Below, one piece after another: positions 24,243 to 36,436 of a stretch of 64,000 nucleotides of DNA (within the stretch, counting starts at the first letter, position 1; each line of letters starts with the position of its first letter). Source of the stretch: Cryptomeria japonica. Its lineage: Eukaryota; Streptophyta; Pinopsida; Cupressales; Cupressaceae. Under the pieces are notes generated by a model. It was given only the letters and a program-made list of their open reading frames with translations. It searched no databases and had not been told where the DNA came from. Location: contig NC_081409.1 of assembly GCF_030272615.1 (NCBI RefSeq), positions 19,222,260 through 19,286,259 of the forward strand, given 5' to 3'. Position numbers and translations under genes: made by a program.

Positions 24243-25711
24243 TATGTTGTCATTGATGTCAATATGTTGAAGTATGAACCGGTATGTTGTAGTAAGAAAA
24301 TTGGAAAGAGAACCGGTATGATGATGTAAACCGGTATTTGTGAAAAGTGAAGCGGTATGTTTGTTCAAGGTGAACTGGTATGTTGGAATAAGAGTCGATA
24401 AATGGAAGTTTTGTATTGGGGTTTCATTTGGCATGACTACCGGTTGGTAGTCTCAACTTCAGGGTTTCCGATTGATGCATTCCAAGCTTGTGCGATTCAA
24501 CCGATGACATCTTGTGATGAGTTAGCATTGTATGAAGACCAGATAAGTGTTGCCCTATTAGTCTTGTGTGTGTGAAGGATTTCTTTGAGGATCTTGCATG
24601 GAGAGTGCTCCTATCTACCTTAGGAATGTGCAAAGTCTCTATAAATGGTGGAGAGCGCGTGATGAGTTATCAGCTTCTTGAAGCAGCAAAGAATGAACGT
24701 TGGAGAATGTCTTGAGATCTATTCAAGATTGTTGTATTCGATGTAGTGTGATTAACGGTCAGGATTGAACTGACTGGATTGTAAAACCTAGATGTTTAGG
24801 GTTTATGCTACCGACCTATCTGTTTCCTATAAGGTCGATGATGTTTTTCATTTTGAAGTTGTTGGCAAATGGTATGTGTGTATCCTAGTGAGTGATACTT
24901 GATTCTTGCCAGATCGGAGAAGTGTGTTGATACCTGCAGAGTGTGATTGCAAAAGAAAAGGAGCTTAAGTGGATTTGCCTTGGCATTGAGTGTTGTTATC
25001 AGATCAATGTATTACCTGTTGACTTCTAACCATTTCAGCAGTAGGAAAATCCCTTAACTGGGTAACTTTAACAGGATTTTGTGTAAATCCTTTAACAGGG
25101 TGACTCAATTCAGTGAGTTCTTCAAATCCTCTTGGGAGGTAACCTTTAACAAGGTTCTAACCTTTAACCGGGTATTTAGCCATCCCTTAACTGGGTGATC
25201 CCTAGCAGGATCGGTTCCTAGTAGAATCTATTGTAAAAGTCTGTAACCAGACTAGGCTCCTAACAGAGTGGACTTCAAAAGAGTTCAAAGAACAGCTTGT
25301 GGGTATTCATCCCCGCCGTGGTTTTTCCCAGTTGGGTTTTCACATGAAAAATCAATGTATCATATGTGATGCCTTTCCTGTGATGGTTTAGTGTTTTATG
25401 TCAAACGGGTAAAATATGTTGAACTAGCAGTCATTATATTTCTGATGATAGATTACTTGTTTATGCATAAGGGTGATGTGGAAATGAAGTATTAGATTGT
25501 ATGGAAATCTAAGGGTTACCGGTTTATGTCTTTGACATTCTTACTGTGTTTTACTGATAGTAATCTGGTTTAGACCGGTGTTAGTGCTTGCCAGTCAAAG
25601 TGCAGTGTTTGCAGTCAAACCGGTTCAGAAAAGGTGTTTTTGCCTGTATTGATTCACCTCCCCCCCCTCTCAGTACCGGTTTGGTACTAACTATTCATCA
25701 TTTATTCATCA
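24243..25711 (+). repeat. E4 5' LTR (first 40 bases missing)
   Basis: Aligns with 30149-31613. It carries a run of short internal repeats near 25040-25260, built on AACCGGGTA/TTTAACAGGGT-type units, then the CCGTGGTTTTTCCC...GGGTTTTCAC hairpin near 25316-25345 and a poly-C tract near 25660. Confidence 0.9.
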
Positions 25712-25713
25712 AT

Positions 25714-25726
25714 TGGTATCAGAGCC
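25714..25726 (+). promoter_or_regulatory. E4 primer-binding site (initiator tRNA-Met)
   Basis: TGGTATCAGAGCC, two bases after the LTR end, is complementary to the initiator tRNA-Met 3' end. Confidence 0.92.
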
Positions 25727-25786
25727 AGGTTCTAGGTCCTCTGTGTTGTAAGCTTAACCGCTTGAGGAAAAGATCCTACTCTAAGG

Positions 25787-27138
25787 ATGAAGAGGGAAGG
25801 TCCAAAGTTCAACAGAAACAACTTTAAAATATGGAAGGATAGAATGAAGATATGCATCAAAAGCATGGGTGCTCAACATTGGAGCTATGTTAAGAATGCT
25901 TATGTTATCCCTACCGGCACTCTCACCAATGATCAAAAGAGAGAGATTGAGGAGAATGGGCAAGTCATGGAAGCCCTAATCAGCAGTCTATCTGACATTG
26001 AGTTTATTGGTGTTCAGGATAAAGACAATCCCAAAGTATGGGATGCTCTTGAGAATATCTATGGTGGTGATGAGCATGTGAAACAAGCTAAGGAAGAGAG
26101 CCTTGGGGAAAGTTTGAAGACATGTGGATGGTTGAAGGAGAGACCATTCAACAATATGGAATAAGAATCAAAACTGTTGTTGGAGACATCAAGAGTGCAG
26201 GTGGTGTAATAGATGATTCCACTGTTGTTAGCAAAGTCTTGATATCCTTATTACCGGTCTATGCAATAAGGGTTGCTTCTATTCAAGAGTTGAGGTCTAT
26301 AGACAAGACAAAGGTATCCCTAGACTCCATCATTGCTAAGTTGATAGCTTATGAGATAAATAATTATGATGGTAGTATTTAGTATACTGAATCATCCTTT
26401 AGAGCATCTACTGCACCCTCTAGAAAGGGCAAAGAAGCTAGTACGAGTGGTGAAATAAGACAAAGCAGAGAAATGGATGATGAGGAGACCTTGATGGAAT
26501 TTGAAGCTCTTCTTGCCAAGAGACTTCCTAAGGGAACCGGTAAATAAAGAGATAAACTCCCTTTGAAATGTTTTTCTTGCAATAGGATAGGACACATTGT
26601 TGTAAATTGTCCTAATGGTGATAATAAGGACAAACCAAAAAGGTTCAAGAAGTTCAAAGGAGGAAACCAGAGAAACTATTTTGTACCAGTTGCTGAAGGT
26701 GTCACTGATGAGGAATCAGAAGATGAAGAAAGTGAAGACATTGTGTTTGTAGTAGTTAAGGAAGATGTGTCAGACAAGAAGGCTCTTGTCTCCCACTTTG
26801 ATAATTCCAATGAGTGGATTATTGACAATGGCTATTCTCACCATATGACCCGTGACTGGAGTAAGTTTCTGTCTCTAGAAGAGTATGATGGTGGTATGGT
26901 TCATTTTGGTAATGATGCACCATGTATCGTAAAAGGCAGAGGGTCCATCTCTCTTAATGGAAAAAGCAGTGCTGACAATGTGTATTGGGTAGAAGGTCTC
27001 AAACACAACCTTTTGAGTGTTGCCCAGCTGAATGATAATGGACTCACTCTGGAATTCAGAGATGGAGTGTGTAAAATAAAAGGTAAGAGTGGTGAACTGA
27101 TGGTCATCGGTATGGAGACCAAAGATAACCTATTTTAG
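25787..27138 (+). pseudogene. E4 Gag and protease (degenerate)
   Basis: Gag starts at ATG 25787 (FNRNNFKIWKDRMKICIKSM), a UBN2-type copia Gag, and shifts frame near 26120 into 26122-26382. After two stops the zinc knuckle CFSCNRIGHIVVNC appears near 26569-26610. The protease segment reads WIIDNGYSHHMT, so the usual D-S-G-C is D-N-G-Y: the catalytic Asp is kept but the neighbouring Ser is lost. GLKHNLLSVAQL follows. Confidence 0.88.
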
Positions 27139-28126
27139 CTGAATGCAAATATCAATACATGTCTAATGGCTAAGTTTGATGATAGCTGGATATGGCATAG
27201 GAGACTCTGCCATGTAAACTTTGATAATATTGTGAAGGCCAGTAAGATCAAGGCAGTTAGAGGATTGCCTATGCTGAGCAAATCAGAAAATCCTTTGTGT
27301 AGAGAGTGTCAACTGGGGAAAATGTCTTCCTCAACCTTCAAAGATAAATCTTTCACTGCAGACAATTTACTTGATCTTGTGCATACTGATTTGTGTGGTC
27401 CTATGAAAACTAGGAGTGTGCAGGGAGATAGGTATTTTATGATTCTTACTGATGATTTCTCAAGAATTATGTGGGTCACATTCTTGAAGGACAAGTCTGA
27501 AGCCTTTGGAAAGTTTAAAGCTTTCAGAGCACTAGTTGAAAAAGAAAGTGGTAAGAGGATTACGTGCCTAAGAACTGATCAAGGAGGAGAATTCTTCCAG
27601 TGAATTCAACAAGTACTGTGAAGAGAATGACCTCAAGAGGCAACTGTCTGCCCCCCAGACTCCATAGTAGAATGGCCTAGCAAAGAGAAACAACCAGACT
27701 ATAGTTGAAGCAGCTAGAACAATGTTGATCCAAGGAAAAGTTGCTCACACTTTTTGGAGAAAAGCGGTGAGCACTGCAGTTTACACAATGAACCGGGTAA
27801 TCATCAAAAAGAGTAAGGAAAAAACACCTTATGAGTATTGGACTGGTAAGACACTAGTGGTAAGCTACTTCAGAGTGTTTGGTAGAAAATGTTATATCAA
27901 GAGGAGTGAACATGAGAGCAAGTTTGATGCTAAATGTGATAAGGGAATATTCCTAGAGTATTCCTCAAAGAGAAAAGCTCTCAAATGTTTCAACAATAGG
28001 ACTCAGAGAATTGTTGAAAGCATCAATGTTAGAGTTGATGAAACCTCTGAGAAACCTAAGGAAACCGGCAGTGAGCAAGTAGGAGATGAACTGGTAGTAA
28101 CCTTCTGGGAACCAGTTGCAAAATAG
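27139..28126 (+). pseudogene. E4 integrase (degenerate)
   Basis: 27166-27603 has the zinc finger WHRRLCHVNFD...CRECQLGKM with all ligands and the core VHTDLCGP, LTDDFSRIMWVTFLKDKSEAFGKFK and RTDQGGEF, so all visible catalytic residues remain up to there. A frameshift near 27600 and a stop in the segment normally reading Q-N-G (near 27668) follow. The C-terminal piece is 27722-28126 (VFGRKCYIKRSEHESKFDAKCDKGIFLEY). Confidence 0.87.
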
Positions 28127-29860
28127 CCTAGCACCAGTAATAGTGCTCCTACATCGGTAGATGCTGATGCTGATGAAGATGAGAATGAAGAAGAAAAGCA
28201 AGAGGAAACAACTAAGATCATTCCTAGGTATGTAAAGCTGAATCATGATCCAAAGCAGATCATAGGAGACAAGGATGCATGAATTCTTACAAGAAGAAAG
28301 GTCGGAGAAAACTCTTGTATGATCTTTGAATTTGAGCCTAAAACATTCAAAGAGGCACATAAAGATGAAGATTGGATCAAGGAAATGGAAGAGGAACTTG
28401 ACCAGATAGAAAAGAATGGTACATGGTCTTTGGTACCCAGACCTGAGCATAAAAATGTCATATGGGTTTTAAGAAATAAGCTGAATGAAGATGGCACAGT
28501 GGTAAGAAACAAAGCCAAACTGCTTTGCAAAGGATATGCTCAAGAAGAAGGAGAAGACTATGGAGAAACCTTTGCTCCAATAGCCAGATTGGAAGGAGTT
28601 CATATGCTTCTTGCATATGCATCCTTCAAGGGATTCAAAGTATACCAAATGGATGTAAAATCTGCATTCCTGAATGGAATACTAGAAGAGGAGGTGTATA
28701 TAGAGCAACCAGATGGGTTTTCCCTATCAGAAGACAGTGACATGGTGTGTAGGCTACATAAAGCCTTGTATGGACTAAAGCAGGCACCTAGAGCGTGGTA
28801 TGAATGCTTGCACTCCCATCTTGTGAAGATTGGATTTGAGAGAAAAAGTGAAGATAGCAATATCTATCTGAAGTCAGAAGGAGATCAGATTCTAATCTGT
28901 GAGGTATTTGTGGATGACATAATTTTTGGAGGAGATGACAAGATGAGTCATGATTTTGCAGATGAGATGAAAAAGGAATTTGAGATGTCACTTATAGGGG
29001 AGATTAAGTTCTTCATTGGACTACAGATTCAACAAATGAAAGATGGAATCTTTATCACTCGGTCCAAGTATGTCAAAGAGGTGTTTAAGACCTTTGGCAT
29101 GGAAGACAGCAAACCGGTTGGTACACCGATGGTGACCGGTTGTAAACTATCAAAGGAGGATGACTCAGTGTTGGTAAATGAGAAGGAATACCGATCAATG
29201 ATTGGTAAGTTGCATTATGTAGTACATAGCAGACCGTACATTGCACATGCAGTGGGCATTACTGCACAGTTCCAGAAAAGCCCAAGAGAATCTCACTTGG
29301 TAGTTGTCAAGCGGATTTTTAGATATCTGAAGGGAACTATTGACTATGGATTATGGTATCCATATAGTAATGATTTCAACCTGAAAGTGTTTACAGATGC
29401 TGATTGGGCTGGTAATGTGGATGACCAAAAGAGCACAACCGATGGCACATTCTTTCTTGGTGGTAGACTAGTCTCATGGATGAGTAAGAAGCAGAGTTGT
29501 ATCTCTCCATCTACAGCAGAAGTGGAGTATGTTGCAGCATTTATGAACTGCACCTAGACAATTTGGATGAAGCATGTATTAAATGGCTTCAAAGTTCCTG
29601 TATCTAAACTAGTAAGTATATTTTGTGACAACACAAGTGTAATTAACATCTCCAAGAATCCGGTTTTACATGCTAGAACCAAGCACTTTGATCTCAAGTA
29701 TCATTTCTTGAGGGAAAAGGTTTAGAACAAATAAGTTGTATTGGAACATGTTTCCAGTAAGGAGTAGTTAGTAGACATATTCACCAAGCCTCTACCGAAG
29801 GCTACCTTTACCTATTTGAGAGGTGAATTAGGGGTACTGCCCCTTCAAGAGGTGAACTAA
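28127..29860 (+). pseudogene. E4 RT and RNase H (mostly open, stops at both ends)
   Basis: Frame 28319-29557 (412 codons from the first ATG) has WSLVPRPEHKNVIWVLRNK (two or three residues deleted against relatives), [42 protein letters not shown] and an intact catalytic box [12 protein letters not shown]. RNase H starts at VFTDADWAGNVDDQKSTT and continues with FCDNTSVINISKNPV and DIFTKPLPKATFTYLRGE to about 29858, with stops at 29557 and several later points. An acidic linker (ADADEDENEEEKQEE) precedes RT. Confidence 0.9.
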
Positions 29861-29982
29861 AGGTGTGTGCTCCACATCAGTCTGGACTTACATTGATATA
29901 TCTTTTTCAAGATTGGTGTGTTGAAGGATGCTACTCCTTAGGAGGAAAAGCATAGTCCAACATACCTGTGTATGCCTCCACT

Positions 29983-30170
29983 TTGGCATTGTTGTCAAAG
30001 GGGGAGAAGATGTGAAGTGGAGAAGATATCTGTAGTATTGGGGAGAAGATGTGAAGCAGAAGTAGAAAGATATCTTTGTATATTGCCATCAATGCCAAAG
30101 GGGGAGATTGTTGGCATATGTGTAGAGCATGATGACATGATGATATTGTATGTCGTCATTGATGTCAATA
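29983..30170 (+). promoter_or_regulatory. E4 U/M/D arm set with two polypurine tracts
   Basis: U is at 29983-30000 followed by a purine tract to 30006; M is 30081-30098 followed by the 3' tract 30096-30107; D is in the LTR at about 30153-30170. M-D pairing is 15 of 18. The outer bases are TATT/AATA here rather than GTGTT/AACAC as in E1, so both arms changed together. Confidence 0.75.
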
Positions 30171-31613
30171 TGCTGAAATATGAGCTAGTATGTTGTAGTA
30201 AGCAAACTAGCAAGATAACCAATATGATGATGTAAACCGGTATTTGTGAAAAATTGAAGTGGTATGTTTGTTCAAGGTGAACCAGTATGTTGGAATAAGA
30301 ACCGGTAAATGGAAGTTTTGTATTGCGGTTTCATTTGGCATGACTATCGGTTGGTAGTCTTAGCTTCAGGGTTTCCGGTTGATGCATTCCAAGCTTGTGC
30401 GATTCAACTGATGACATCTTGTGATGAGTTAGCATTGTATGAAGACCAGATAAGTGTTTCCACGTCATTCTTGTGCACGTGAAGGATTTCCTTGAGGATC
30501 TTGCATGGAGAGTGATCCTATCTACCTCATGAATGTGTGAAGTCTTTGTAAATGGTGGAGAGCGCGTGATGAGTTATTAGCTTCTTGAAGCAGCAAAGAA
30601 TGAACATTGGAGAACGTCTTGAGATCTGTTCAAGACTGTTGTATTCGATGCAGTGTGATTAACGGTCGGGATTGAACTAACTGGATTGTAAAACCTAGAT
30701 GTTTAGGGTTTATGCTACCGACCTATCTGTTTCCTATAAGGTTGATGATGTTTTTCATTTTGAAGTTGTTGGCAAATGGTATGTGTGTATCCCAGTGAGT
30801 GATACTTGATTCTTGCCAGACTGGAGAAGTGTGTTGATACCTGTAGTGTGTGATTGTAAACGAAAATGAGCTTAAGTGGATCTGCCTTGGCATTGAGTGT
30901 TGTTATCAGATCAGTGTATTACCTGTTGACTTCTAACCATTTCGGTAGTTGGAAAATCCCTTAATCGGGTAGCTTTAATAGGCTTTTGTGTAAATCCTTT
31001 AACAGGGTGACTCAATTCAATGAGTTCTTCAAATCCTCTTGCGAGGTAACCTTTAATAGGGTTCTAACCTTTAACCGGGTATTTAGCCATCCCTTAACCG
31101 GGTGATCCCTAGTAGGATCGGCTCCTAGCAGAACCTATTGTAAAAGTCTCTAGCCGGACTAAGCTCCTAACAGAGTGGACTTCAAAAGAGTTCAAAGAAC
31201 AGCTTGTGGGTATTCATCCCCATCGTGGTTTTTCCCAGTTGGGTTTCCACGTGAAAAATCAATGTGTCATGTGTGATGCCTTTCCTGTGATGGTTTAGTG
31301 TTTTATGTCAAACGGGTAAAATATGTTGAACTAGCAGTCATTATATTTCTAATGATAGATTACTTGTTTATGCATAAGGGTGAAGTGGAAATGAGGCATT
31401 AGATTGTATGGAAAGCTAAGGGTTACTGGTTTATGTCTTTGACATTCTTATTGTGTTTTACTAGTAGTAATCTGGTTTAGACCGGTGTTAGTGCTTGCCA
31501 GTCAAAGTGCAATGTTTGCAGTCAAACCGGTTCAGGAAAAGTGTTTTTTCCTGTACTGATTCACCCCCCTCTCAGTACCGGTTTGGTACTAACTGTTAAT
31601 CATTTATTCATCA
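30109..31613 (+). repeat. E4 3' LTR
   Basis: Complete copy, TGTTGGC...TTCATCA. Directly right of it E3 integrase sequence resumes. The first five bases of the resumed sequence (31614-31618) should be the target duplication, but its left partner is gone. Confidence 0.92.
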
Positions 31614-32283
31614 CTCTCCTATACACATGAGGTAGATTTGCTTCCATTAACATTGTTCTTGCTACATCCAGAATATTTTTGTTCTTCCTTTCCACAATTC
31701 CATTCTGCTGGGGTGTCCGCGGTGCTGATAGTTGTCTTTTGATTCCATTCACTTCACAGAATGCATTAAATTCTCTAGATGTAAATTCTCCTCCATGATT
31801 TGATCTCAAACATTTGATTTTCTTGTCGGTTTCATTCTCTACCATTTCCTTGAATATCTTGAATCTTCCAAAACCTTTTGATTTCTCCCTGAGAAAAGTA
31901 ACCCAACGCATTTTAGAATAATCATTAATTATTAGCATAAAGTATCTATCACCTTGTAGACTTGTTGTTCTTGTTGGACCACATAAATCACTTTGAATTA
32001 AATCAAGAATATTATTGGACTTCTCAATAATGCTCTTAAATGTTGTTCTAACTTGCTTTCCCATTTGACATTCCTTACATACTGGATTATGAGGTTTCAC
32101 AATCTTAGGTAAATCCCTTACTGCCTTAGTTGAACAGATCTTTACAATGCAATCAAAATTTACATGACAGAGTCTTTTATGCCATAACCAACTTTCATCA
32201 ATGTGTGCAATTAAACATGTCTTATCACTGGTATTCAAGTGAAAGATATTACGTTTAGTCTGATTAACAGTTGCAATCTCCAA
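31614..32283 (-). pseudogene. E3 integrase, N-terminal piece (right of E4)
   Basis: Contains WHKRLCHVNFD...CKECQMGKQ (intact zinc ligands), QSDLCGPTRTTSLQGDRYFMLIINDYSKM, KCLRSNHGGEF and IVERKNKNILDVARTMLMEANLPH. Two core acidic positions are changed: D-D-Y-S is N-D-Y-S and S-D-Q-G is S-N-H-G. The frame runs into E4 LTR sequence at its C-terminal end. Confidence 0.87.
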
Positions 32284-33680
32284 TCCAGTTATGTTTATGA
32301 TTTTGCATTTTCCATTCTTGAATTGTAACTGAAATCATTTTTCCACTAACTGACCAACACTCAAAATATTATGCTTTAAACCTTCTACATAATAAACATT
32401 GTTAGTATTGTGCTTACCATCCAAAGATATAGTGCCTTTTCCTTTGATTAAACAAGCTTTATAATATCCAAACCTTACTAAACCTCCATGAATTTCATGA
32501 AAAGATAAGAATTTGCTTTTATCACCAATCATATGATGCAAGCATCCTGAATCTATAATCCATTCATCTTTTTCTTCATTTTTTGTTGCTAGTGCCTACT
32601 CTACCGGTTTGACAATAGGTGTCGGTGGATCTTCTTTTATTGCACCAAAAGCCCATCTGCTATCTATTGGATCTTCATTTGAATCATCTGTAACACCTTC
32701 ATCTGCATAGTAATATGACTTATCTTTGTTTTTCTTAAATCTATATCTCTGATATTCAGGGTTAGGCTTATATGATCTTTTTGCTTCCTCCCTTAGTCTT
32801 GCATGTCTATCAGGACATCTAGATGCTATATGACCAACTTTATTGCAATTAAAACATTTCAAAGGTGCTTTACCTTCATACTTACTTCCTGTTGGACCTT
32901 TAGGCATCTTCCTTGCAAATAGTGCTTCAAGTTCATCAAGTTATTCATTTTCTCTTCTCATATCTTCAAGTTGTTTTGCATAAAGTGCTTTCCAATCAGT
33001 TTCGTTAGATGATGATGTTGATGATGATGATGTTGCTTTGAAAGCAAATCAGTCTTTACAGTAGCAACAATACCAAATTCCTCAAGCTCAAACGCTGAAA
33101 TTTTTCCAACCAAAGTATCTCTAAAAACTGAAGTATTAAGCATTGTTCTCATTTCATTAATAGCAATCACTTTCATTTTGTAAGTCGGTGGTAGTTCTCT
33201 TAAAACTTTTGATAAAATTTCATCTTCACTTAAGGATCCTCCACAACATTGTATTCCTAAAACAATTTCATTAACTTTTTCCATAAATGCAGAAATTCTT
33301 TCATCTTCTTCCATTTTTAAATTTTCATACCTGACCCGGTAACATTCCAGTTTTGCAATTTTGACAATGGTATCTCCTTCATTCAATGTTTCCAATTTAT
33401 CCCAAATAGCTTTAGTAGTAGATTTGTCTAATAATCCCATGATTCACTAATCTGATAATGCGTTCAGAAGTGCTTCTCTTGCTTTGCAATCATTGTCCAT
33501 ATCCTTAGCCAATGTTGGTGGATGAGGTTGATTTGGAATAGGAGCAACATAGCCATTCTTTGTAACATCCCATATATCTCTTCCAATGTAGTTCAGATGT
33601 GTTTCCATTCTGATCTTCCGTATGCCATAGTTAGTTCCATTAATCTTCGGACTATCCTTCCTAAAAATATTTTCTGCCAT
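32284..33680 (-). pseudogene. E3 Gag and protease (degenerate)
   Basis: From the start at 33680: MAENIFRKDSPKINGTNYGIRKIRMETHL, then a stop near 33447, 33440-32958 (ERISAFMEKVNEIVLGIQCCGG) with a GAT-rich run near 33007-33036 that shifts the frame, then the zinc knuckle CFNCNKVGHIASRC near 32810-32850 and the protease site WIIDSGCLHHMIGDK near 32515-32560 (D-S-G intact). Stops occur near 32600 and 32340. Confidence 0.88.
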
Positions 33681-33723
33681 ACGATATCCTCAAGCTATTA
33701 GGCTTTTGCAAAAAGTGGACTTG

Positions 33724-33735
33724 GCTCTGATACCA
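33724..33735 (-). promoter_or_regulatory. E3 primer-binding site (initiator tRNA-Met)
   Basis: GCTCTGATACCA on the plus strand is the reverse complement of the copia primer site TGGTATCAGAGC, next to the start of the 5' LTR at 33738. Confidence 0.92.
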
Positions 33736-33737
33736 AT

Positions 33738-34871
33738 TGTTAGGTCCCGTGAAGGACAACTGAGAGGGGGGGGGGTGAATTAGTTGTTAACCAGTTCTCA
33801 ATAATTTATAAACCAAATGCAAATTATTCCAACTTAAACTTAATGTCGGTAAACCAAAGTTAAGTGCCGATAAAACGGATTAACAGTTATAGCAGTACCG
33901 GTATAACTTAATGCATGAAATAGAAAGAGAAACAACATCCACGACACATAACACAAATATTTTGACGTAGAAACCCGGTAAGGGAAAAACCACGGTGGGA
34001 AACCTTACCCACAATCAGATGATACTACTGCAGATAGTATGTGTATACAAATGGGGTCTGCACATGCAGAAAGGCCAACTACCTAGAGCTCACTACTCAA
34101 TCACAAAATAGGAGTCACATTGACTACACAATTGGATGGTTAAATCCAATGATAATGTACTTCTCAAAATAGCATCTCCAATGTTAGATTCAATACCAGT
34201 TTAAGCTCTGAAGATGAGTGTCAAAACACCTTCATAACCTTCCTTCAACCTTCAAATAATGTCTGCGTGATTCGCACAGGGATCTGCTTATTTGAGCTCT
34301 TCAATATCTAGACTCACTCATGATTACAATCTTCAATAAGATCTTACAATCATATATACAAAACCTAAGACCAAATGTATAGGATGGCTCACTAAAGATA
34401 TTACAATTAAATTAATTGCAAATAATTCTTGATGCGATACAACATGTCGACTCAATACATTTACCACATTAACCAATCAATAAAACAATCTCCATAACGT
34501 GTCGTGTTGATCTGGAATATCAGTCCATAACCCAGACTTATCTATCGGTAAAGGCAAATCTATCAACCCGATTTGACCAATAAGAAAAACACCAAAACCA
34601 AACTTCCAATCCATGTCTTCGACATAACCAAATGATCTTTAGATGATAACAAGTCATAATCACTATCGGTGAACCATAAAACCTGCTGGTAAACATATAC
34701 CGATGATTGTGCATAAGCCACTAACCATACTAGTGAACCATATTGTTGGTTCAATAGTAAACCAATATAACTATAGTACCAAAACAACAATGTAGACCAC
34801 CAAGAAGATAAGTGTTGACATCAATGACAAAATCAATGCAACACATGACAAAGTGATCCATAATACCAACA
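33738..34871 (-). repeat. E3 5' LTR
   Basis: Plus-strand start TGTTAGGTCCC and end ACCAACA, matching 20685-21816 in length and sequence. Followed by the AGTTC duplication and then E2 gag. Confidence 0.94.
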
Positions 34872-35097
34872 AGTTCTTCATTTTCTCTTCTCATATCTTC
34901 AAGTTCTTTTGCATAAAGTGTTTTCTAATCATTTTTGTCAGATGATGATGATGATGATGTTGATGATGATTCTTTGAAAGCTAAATCAGTTTTGATTGTA
35001 GCAATAGGACCAAACTCTTAAAGCTCAAATGCAAAAAAATTTCCAACCAAGGTATCTCTAGATATTGATGTGTCAGGCATTGTTCTCAACTCATTAA
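34872..35097 (-). pseudogene. E2 Gag, middle piece
   Basis: Between E3 and the solo LTR the minus strand encodes a Gag stretch equivalent to that of E1 and E3: DTSISRDTLVG, an acidic segment, a Ser-rich run from GAT/ATC repeats near 34939-34966, then YAKELEDMRRENEEL. Stops are present. Its two ends carry the duplications of the two inserted elements. Confidence 0.85.
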
Positions 35098-35871
35098 TGT
35101 TAGGATTCCCAAAGATACTGAGAGGGGGGGGGGTGAATCAGTATCTGACCCTTATAATAAATTTCTTAACTTATAGCATGAAAAGCATATCAAAACTATG
35201 TATCGGTAAACCAAAAATAATGCAATAGATAAGAGCAATAACCACAACATAAGAGACACCATAACACAATATTTTTAACGAGGAAACCCGGTGTAGGAAA
35301 AACCTTGGTGGGATTTGTGACCCACAATATTCGCTTACTGGCCAATAAAAGAATATTATTGTTTACAATAGGGGCCTGCACATGCAGGAAGGCCAAGTGC
35401 CTAGAGCTCACTGCTCAATTACAAAAAGAAGTCACACTGACTTACAAAATGGATTATACTAATCCAATGTCTTGTACTGCTTCAGATCAACATCTACTAT
35501 GCTAGATTCAGTACCAGTTTAAGCTCTGGTACATACATAAACCCTTATCCTATATCTTCCTTACAATTCGCATATTAGGTCTGCATTAATCCTTCCATCT
35601 TCTTCTCATTCTAAATGATCTACAATGATCTCATACTTAAATGAGTCATGTTACAATCCGCCAAGTCGGCTTACAAAAGATTTTACAATTAAATACAAAA
35701 TGCATTTAAACAAAATTCCTGTCGGCCATGGTGTTGGTGATCAATCTTTTTGGTGTCGGTGATCTGTATGCCAGTGTTGAGTCTGCCGGTATCATAGGAT
35801 TGCAAGGTTGCCATCAATGACAATACCTTCAATCACCTACAATTTCTCATTGGAGTGTGCATTTTCCAACA
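35098..35871 (-). repeat. Solo LTR of the E5 family inserted in E2 gag
   Basis: TGTTAGGATTCCC at the left and TTTTCCAACA at the right, the reverse complement of the E5 LTR. A perfect 5-bp duplication ATTAA at 35093-35097 and 35872-35876 shows that it inserted as an element and lost its interior by LTR-LTR recombination. A poly-G run lies near 35126. Confidence 0.95.
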
Positions 35872-36393
35872 ATTAATAGCAGTCACTTTCATTTTGTAAG
35901 CCGGTGGCAAAACTCTTAAAACTTTAGAAACAATTTCATCTTCACTTAATGATCCTCCACAACATTGTATTCCTAAAACAATTTCATTAACTCTTTCCAT
36001 AAATGCAGAAATTCTTTCATCTTGCATTTTTAAATTTTCATACCTGACTCGGTAACATTCCAATTTTGCAATTTTGACAGTGGTATCTCCTTCATTCAAT
36101 GTTTCTAGTTTATCCCAAATAGCTTTAGCAATAGATCGGTCTGATAATCCCATGATTTGTTGATCTGATAATGTGCTCAAAAGTGCTTCTCTTGCTTTGC
36201 AATTATTCTCCAAGTCCTTAGCCAATGTCGGTGGATGAGGTTGATTCAGAGTAGGACCAACATAGCCATTCTTAGTAACATCCCATGTATCTCTTCCAAT
36301 GTAGTTCAGATGTGTTTCCATTCTGATCTTCCATATACCATAGTTAGTTCCATCAAGTTTAGGACTGTCCTTCCTAAAACTATTTGTTACCAT
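35872..36393 (-). pseudogene. E2 Gag, N-terminal piece
   Basis: Open from the start at 36393 to the solo LTR: RKDSPKLDGTNYGIWKIRMETHLNYIGRD, then AREALLSTLSDQQIMGLSDRSIAKAIWDKLETLNEGD and ERISAFMERVNEIVLGIQCCGGSLSEDE, UBN2-type Gag. It is uninterrupted for about 170 codons up to TAIN, where the ATTAA duplication and the solo LTR begin. This is the best Gag N-terminus of the family in the window. Confidence 0.9.
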
Positions 36394-36436
36394 AGGATCT
36401 CCTCAAGCTGTTAGGCTTCTGCAAAAAGAGGACTAG

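Larger units (their letters stand above)
24243..31613 (+). mobile_element. E4: innermost Ty1/copia element, plus strand, in E3 integrase
   Basis: Left LTR 24243-25711 and right LTR 30109-31613 flank a complete copia domain order with primer site and polypurine tract. The left LTR lacks the first 40 bases of the right one and the left target duplication is missing, so the 5' junction has suffered a small deletion; the right end (TTCATCA) matches the left LTR end exactly. The Gag and enzymes differ clearly from E1-E3, so it is another copia family. It is the youngest insertion of this nest by position. Confidence 0.92.
20685..34871 (-). mobile_element. E3: Ty1/copia element inserted in E2 gag, minus strand, split by E4
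   Basis: LTRs are 20685-21816 (3') and 33738-34871 (5'). The insertion duplicated AGTTC, seen perfectly at 20680-20684 and 34872-34876. Coding order on the minus strand is Gag, protease, integrase, RT, RNase H. E4 splits the integrase between 24239 and 31614. It is the same family as E2, so this is a family member landing in another member. Several stops and frameshifts leave no complete protein. Confidence 0.94.

Noticed and set aside
33007-33036. GAT/ATC trinucleotide run as an independent microsatellite feature
   Set aside because: It is the coding run for Ser/Asp-rich Gag linker, also present in E2 at 34939-34966; only its length variation causes the frameshift.
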